A stretch of 64,000 nucleotides of DNA. It comes from Bog-473 sp963764305. GTDB lineage: Bacteria; Actinomycetota; Acidimicrobiia; Acidimicrobiales; RAAP-2. Below the pieces are notes generated by a model. It had not been told where the DNA came from. It saw nothing but the letters and a program-made list of their open reading frames with translations, and searched no databases. Below, piece after piece: positions 60,484 to 64,000 of this stretch; the first letter of the stretch is position 1; each line of letters begins with the position of its first letter. The translations under genes and the position numbers were made by a program. The DNA is taken from NCBI GenBank assembly GCA_963764305.1, contig CAVXSD010000007.1, positions 744,001 through 808,000 of the forward strand, read 5' to 3'.

Positions 60484-62340
60484 ATTGCGGTAGGGACCGC
60501 CCTCTCGGACGGCCCCCCGCACAGATCCCAGCGTGCACTGCTAGCGCACTGGGCTCCTGCCTTGGGTGCGAACGTTGAAGCGCACGATCGGGAAGGGGTG
60601 CTTCGGACGGGCAGGTGGTAGCCACCGCTTGACGTGGAGGCTCATCCGATGCCAGTTGACCCGAGTGCGCTGGCTGCGACGCCGGAGCGCCTTGAACCAG
60701 TGCCGGATCACCTGATCTCGGAACGCCGCCACCGCCTCGGTGTTGCCGGGCACGGCGTAGTAGGCGAGATGTCCTCGCACCACCGAGCCGAGCCACTTCC
60801 CCTGCTCGGGGATAGGAAGATGTCGACGTCGCTTGATCTGGTCTTTGACCTCGGCAAGCTTGGCCCGCATCCGCTTCGAGATGGTCTTACGCCTCAGCCA
60901 GAATCCCCCGCTCTTGTTCTTCCCGCAGTAGTGTGTGAAGCCCAGGAAGTCGAAGGTCTCGGGCTTCCCGTCGCCTCGGCCCCCACGTGCCCGGGCGGCG
61001 TTGCGCCCGAACTCGATGAGCCTCGTCTTGTCGGGATGCAGTTCCAGGTTGAACTTCGAGAACCGCTCTCGGAGGTCGTTGAGGAACTGCTCGGCGTCAG
61101 CCCTGTGCTCGAACCCGGCCACGAAGTCATCGGCAAACCTCACGATGATCACATCACCGTGGGCGTGGCGACGCCTCCACTGCCGGACCCATCGGTCGAG
61201 GACGTAATGGAGGTAGATGTTGGCGAGCAACGGCGAAGCCGACGCACCCTGGGGCGCCCCGACTTCGCTCGCCGTCCATCTCCCGTCCTCGATCACCCCT
61301 GCGTTGACCCATTTCTGGATCAGCCGCAGGACCCTCTTGTCCGCTATGCGGTGCTCGACGAACCGTGCCAGCCAGTCGTGATCGAGACTGGTGAAGAACT
61401 CTTTGACATCGGCGTCAAGTACCCAGTTCACCTTCTTCCGTTCGATCCCGACCGTCAGCGCATCGAGCGCATCATGGGGACTTCGCCCCGGTCGGAATCC
61501 ATAGGAGAAGCCGAGAAAGTCCTCCTCGTAGACGGCGTTGAGCACCTCGACGACGGCCCGCTGGACGATCTTGTCCTCCAGCGTGGCGATGCCGAGCGGT
61601 CGCTGCCGCCCGTCCGCCTTCTCGATGTACACCCTCCGAGACGGGCTCGCCCGGTATGAGCCGCTCTGGACCCTTTGGTGCAGGTCTTGGAGTTTCTCGT
61701 CCAAGCCGACCCCATAGGCCCCCCACGTCACCTTGTCCACGCCCGGTGCGGCCTGGGGGCGAATCGCCCAGTAGGCCGCCCGGAGGCGGTTCAGATCAAC
61801 GTGGTGCAGCAGAGCGGTGAACCGTGCATCTTTGTCCCTTCGTGCTACTTCACGCACACGATCCAGCCCGCTTGACACGTCTGGCCCGGCACTGCGTCCG
61901 GGACGTGGTGGGTCGTCCGTGTTCCCCTCGGCCAGCCCCCTTTCCTCCACCACCTCCGCCGCCGGTCTCCCGGCCTTGTTCGGTGGCTTCGCAGGTACTA
62001 CGGGGCTGTCAGACTTCCCACGTTCGTACGTCACAGGATTACGGCTTTGGCCTTGCCTGTGCGGCCCGGTCGGCGATCAACCGGCCGGGCGAGCGTGGGA
62101 TCTCCCGGTTCTCGCGCATGGAGACTCCGTGCATGCTCAGGTTCTCAGACCGCGCGGGGTCCGCTGACGGCTCGCGATAGCGCCGCCTGCGATGTGGCCT
62201 TCCGCTTCTCATAACAGCGTCGGCACCCCGGATTCTTGATTTCGCGGCTCAATAGCCCAGCCTGCACGTACCCCTGCCAACGCTTCGCCTGCGCCCTTGC
62301 GGACGCCGACGCATGACTCGGGGCCATCGTGGGTCGCTAC
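60484..62340 (-). mobile_element. Presumed group II intron (boundaries approximate)
   Basis: It contains the maturase gene at 60541-62034. The flanking minus-strand sequence (GGGATCTGTGCGGGGGGCC, ending TCCCTACCGC beside the repeat) looks like the structured RNA past an intron-encoded protein. I cannot fix the exact 5' end or fold domain V with certainty. Confidence 0.5.
60541..62034 (-). CDS. ltrA: Group II intron-encoded reverse transcriptase/maturase
   Basis: This 497-residue LtrA-type protein shows RT motifs GIATLEDKIVQRAVVEVLNA, SYGFRPGRSPHDALDAL, WVLDADVKEFFTSLDHDWLA and GAPQGASASPLLANIYLH. The catalytic site is VRFADDFVAGFE, in the place of YADD. The maturase part follows (KWLGSVVRGHLAYYAVPGN). 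It ends RFNVRTQGRSPVR. No HNH endonuclease is present. It splices the intron RNA and copies it during retrohoming. It is full length and apparently active. Confidence 0.9.
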   Translation of the reverse strand: MTYERGKSDSPVVPAKPPNKAGRPAAEVVEERGLAEGNTDDPPRPGRSAGPDVSSGLDRVREVARRDKDARFTALLHHVDLNRLRAAYWAIRPQAAPGVDKVTWGAYGVGLDEKLQDLHQRVQSGSYRASPSRRVYIEKADGRQRPLGIATLEDKIVQRAVVEVLNAVYEEDFLGFSYGFRPGRSPHDALDALTVGIERKKVNWVLDADVKEFFTSLDHDWLARFVEHRIADKRVLRLIQKWVNAGVIEDGRWTASEVGAPQGASASPLLANIYLHYVLDRWVRQWRRRHAHGDVIIVRFADDFVAGFEHRADAEQFLNDLRERFSKFNLELHPDKTRLIEFGRNAARARGGRGDGKPETFDFLGFTHYCGKNKSGGFWLRRKTISKRMRAKLAEVKDQIKRRRHLPIPEQGKWLGSVVRGHLAYYAVPGNTEAVAAFRDQVIRHWFKALRRRSQRTRVNWHRMSLHVKRWLPPARPKHPFPIVRFNVRTQGRSPVR

Positions 62341-62401
62341 CCCTTCGACGTAGAGCGTTCTCATCTCCTTCTCCATGCCGGTTTATCCCGGCGCTCTAAA
62401 A

Positions 62402-62566
62402 GTCCAGGTCAAGATGTTGCAGCATGATTCATTGCGTTGCAACCCGGCGCACACCGCTGCTCCGAACGAAATCGAATGACGGTGCCGGTGCCGGTGCCGG
62501 TGCCGGTGACGGACTGAAACGGCTTGAGACGCGGTGCAACACGGTTGTTGGGACGGGTGCCCTTCC
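62402..62566. repeat. Long dispersed repeat, copy B, with hexamer expansion
   Basis: It matches 31083-31230 from GTCCAGGTCAAGATGTTGCA to GTGCAACACGGTTGTTGG and CCCTTCC. Inside it, GGTGCC is repeated four to five times (62481-62510) where copy A has a single GGTGCC. Confidence 0.6.
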
Positions 62567-62599
62567 GTGGTGGCCACTGTCAGTCGGACGCGCGATCAC

Positions 62600-62830
62600 G
62601 GCGAACTCTGGCGACCTCCTCCGCGGCAGCCAAATTGCTGCAGCTGGTGAGGGTTGCGGGGTGCTCGGGGCCGAGGATGCGGTCGTCCTCGGCCAGTGTC
62701 TCCTCGAAGAGGAATCGCCTTGTCCAGCTGTCCGGACGACTTGTAGGCGTAGGCAACGTTGTTGCCGCTGGTCTGGGTGTCGGGGTGCTCGGGGCCGAGG
62801 ATGAGCTCGCGCTCGGCCAGCTGACCGCTA
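62600..62830 (-). pseudogene. TPR-repeat protein fragment
   Basis: The minus strand reads AERELILGPEHPDTQTSGNN and AYAYKSSGQLDKAIPL. One frame over come EETLAEDDRILGPEHPATLT and CSNLAAAEEV. This LGPEHPDT pattern is that of tetratricopeptide repeats in NB-ARC/STAND-type signalling proteins. A one-base shift near 62710 and lost ends make it a relic. Confidence 0.6.
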
Positions 62831-63248
62831 TTGTTCGCTGTTGCGCCTTTTACTCGCTGTTTGTCGCACTAAATGGGTCCGGATCGGGCTGTTGCACGCT
62901 GTTGCACAACCGAGGCGGGGGCTCTCAGCCATGCCTGCTGAGAACGCGACAGCGACTGCGCACTATGAGACGGGTCGACCGAGTTCACTCCGCCTCGCTG
63001 TATCACATTGGCTCGTCGAGGAAGAAGCCCGCATCCCGACCGCCAAAGTCGACGATCCCTTGAAAGGCAGCTCGAGCCTCACCCTTGTCCGAGCGCCCCA
63101 CACGGCTTGTTTGCCCGCAATTCACTGGCTTCCAGCGACGACAAGCGGCACGTCCTCGGAGCTCGCAGTACTTGTAGCACAACGGTCACGCCGCGACACG
63201 ACGCGTCCGGGGATACCCCGGAATCGGCGACACGTCACGCCAGCCTTC
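62831..63248. other. Gene-free stretch
   Basis: About 420 bp between the TPR relic and the last gene. No gene, RNA or repeat is seen. Confidence 0.45.
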
Positions 63249-64000
63249 TTAGCACTGAGCGGGAACCACGGTCAGCGGAGAGGTGCGTAGGAAGCGCTCG
63301 TATCCGAGGCCCGCGCTCACGGGCTCGGACACAGGTTGTTCACCCGGCAGCGTCTCTACGACCAGGCAACTGAGGGGAGTGTCGGGACGGAGCCCGAGCA
63401 GGAAGAGGATGTTCTCGATCTCGGACTCGGACCATGTCGCAGTCCCCGTGTCCGCACGCGGGAGCTGGAAGCGCTGCTTCCAACGCTCCGCCCACAGGTA
63501 CGCCTCCCGCGTATCGAGAAGGATGTTTCGCATGTCCTTGTCGTCGGCCTGACGAACCTGCGCATACAGGAGGACCCATAGCTGTGTCGCCGGCGGGTAG
63601 GGCAGGAGCGATTCGCCCTGGAAAACCGGGTTGGCGACAGGCGCGTTCACCTCGATCCCCGACGTGGAGCGAATGACGGCGGCCGACAGCGTCGGCGCCG
63701 GGTGCTGTACGCCAGTCACACGGAGCGGACGTCCGAAACGTCCCTGCGCCGTCGACCACCCGACGCTGTGGCCCACTCGAAGTTCGTACGTGTAGAAGCC
63801 GAACAGCTCCGGGTCGTCGGGGGTGGTGCCGGCCGGCAGCGGAACGAAGAAGTGGACGGGAGAGTCCGTCGGCTGGAGCAATTGCATTGCGGACGCTCCT
63901 GCCTGGTCGTCAGACTGTCCTGAGACGATTGTGCGTATCGGCTCCGGATCTATTGGCAGAGGAGGTTCGGACGCCTCAGGTAGCACCGGGTTGACTCGAG
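63249..64000 (-). CDS. Protein of unknown function, truncated by the window end
   Basis: The frame is open to the window edge, so the start may be outside. The visible 250 residues include VHFFVPLPAGTTPDDPELFG, FYTYELRVGHSVGWSTAQGR and GVQHPAPTLSAAVIRST. ATQLWVLLYAQVRQADDKDM follows, a run I associate with C-termini of large actinobacterial proteins, but I cannot name a family. GTG at 63986 is a possible internal start. There is no membrane helix or enzymatic motif. Confidence 0.5.
   Translation of the reverse strand, partial: RVNPVLPEASEPPLPIDPEPIRTIVSGQSDDQAGASAMQLLQPTDSPVHFFVPLPAGTTPDDPELFGFYTYELRVGHSVGWSTAQGRFGRPLRVTGVQHPAPTLSAAVIRSTSGIEVNAPVANPVFQGESLLPYPPATQLWVLLYAQVRQADDKDMRNILLDTREAYLWAERWKQRFQLPRADTGTATWSESEIENILFLLGLRPDTPLSCLVVETLPGEQPVSEPVSAGLGYERFLRTSPLTVVPAQC

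Noticed and set aside
60541..62034. Retron or diversity-generating reverse transcriptase
   Set aside because: The RT and maturase motifs and the RTQGRSPVR end are those of group II intron proteins; no template/variable repeat or msr/msd region is seen.
62481..62510. CRISPR-like tandem repeat
   Set aside because: GGTGCC units are contiguous with no spacers and no cas genes are near; it is a simple expansion inside a dispersed repeat.

Overview
The window is high-GC DNA from an actinobacterium. Pointers are an NDMA-type (mycofactocin-linked) alcohol dehydrogenase, a class III cyclase of mycobacterial type, a WS/DGAT acyltransferase, a DevR/DosR-type two-component pair, GTG/TTG starts and leaderless genes. 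A lineage near Acidimicrobiia is plausible, but the sequence alone does not fix it.

1-7 kb is metabolic: the end of a beta-propeller protein, a DUF4234 protein, two divergent citrate synthases (one with an N-terminal HTH, one with CBS domains), a DUF4395 protein, an NDMA-type alcohol dehydrogenase and a coupled SDR/SnoaL pair. 7.3-9.7 kb has almost no proteins. It holds a minus-strand array of degenerate tRNA-like genes, a small leaderless gene with its own promoter and terminator, and IS21-like end repeats.

9.7-31 kb mixes intact accessory genes (VOC protein, esterase, lipoprotein phosphoesterase with a coupled secreted partner, MarR regulator, GNATs, HAD phosphatase, hydrolase-cyclase fusion, Crp/Fnr regulator) with many frameshifted or truncated genes. 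The broken ones include an OmpR tail, ABM, PASTA, IS3, ICMT, a PycTM-like membrane protein and YihY/BrkB.

31.5-50.4 kb is the most coherent part: a DevR/DosR-like hypoxia or dormancy gene cluster. It encodes a GAF histidine kinase and a NarL-type regulator whose recognition helix resembles DevR. Around them lie at least a dozen palindromes of the form GGGACC-n-GTCCC, mostly 30-100 bp upstream of genes. The putative regulon has a GT4 trehalose-synthase-type enzyme, two XRE-PNPOx fusions and a separate PNPOx protein, WS/DGAT, a Zn-alcohol dehydrogenase, a CBS protein, phosphoketolase with acetate kinase, a universal stress protein, a GNAT, a compact cytochrome b module without Rieske or cytochrome c1, and a DUF7144 membrane protein. 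Together they fit low-oxygen energy saving: acetyl-phosphate to ATP, lipid storage, alternative quinol chemistry and stress protection.

50.5-64 kb is accessory: a methyltransferase, a TetR-controlled ABCG-type transporter with an SRPBCC protein, a GNAT, a frameshifted CocE-type hydrolase, a zinc-ribbon membrane protein of unknown role, a group II intron reverse transcriptase, dispersed repeats resembling a tRNA T-arm, a TPR remnant and a protein cut by the window end. Single-base frameshifts recur across the window, so real decay and assembly indels must be separated before reading too much into the pseudogenes.
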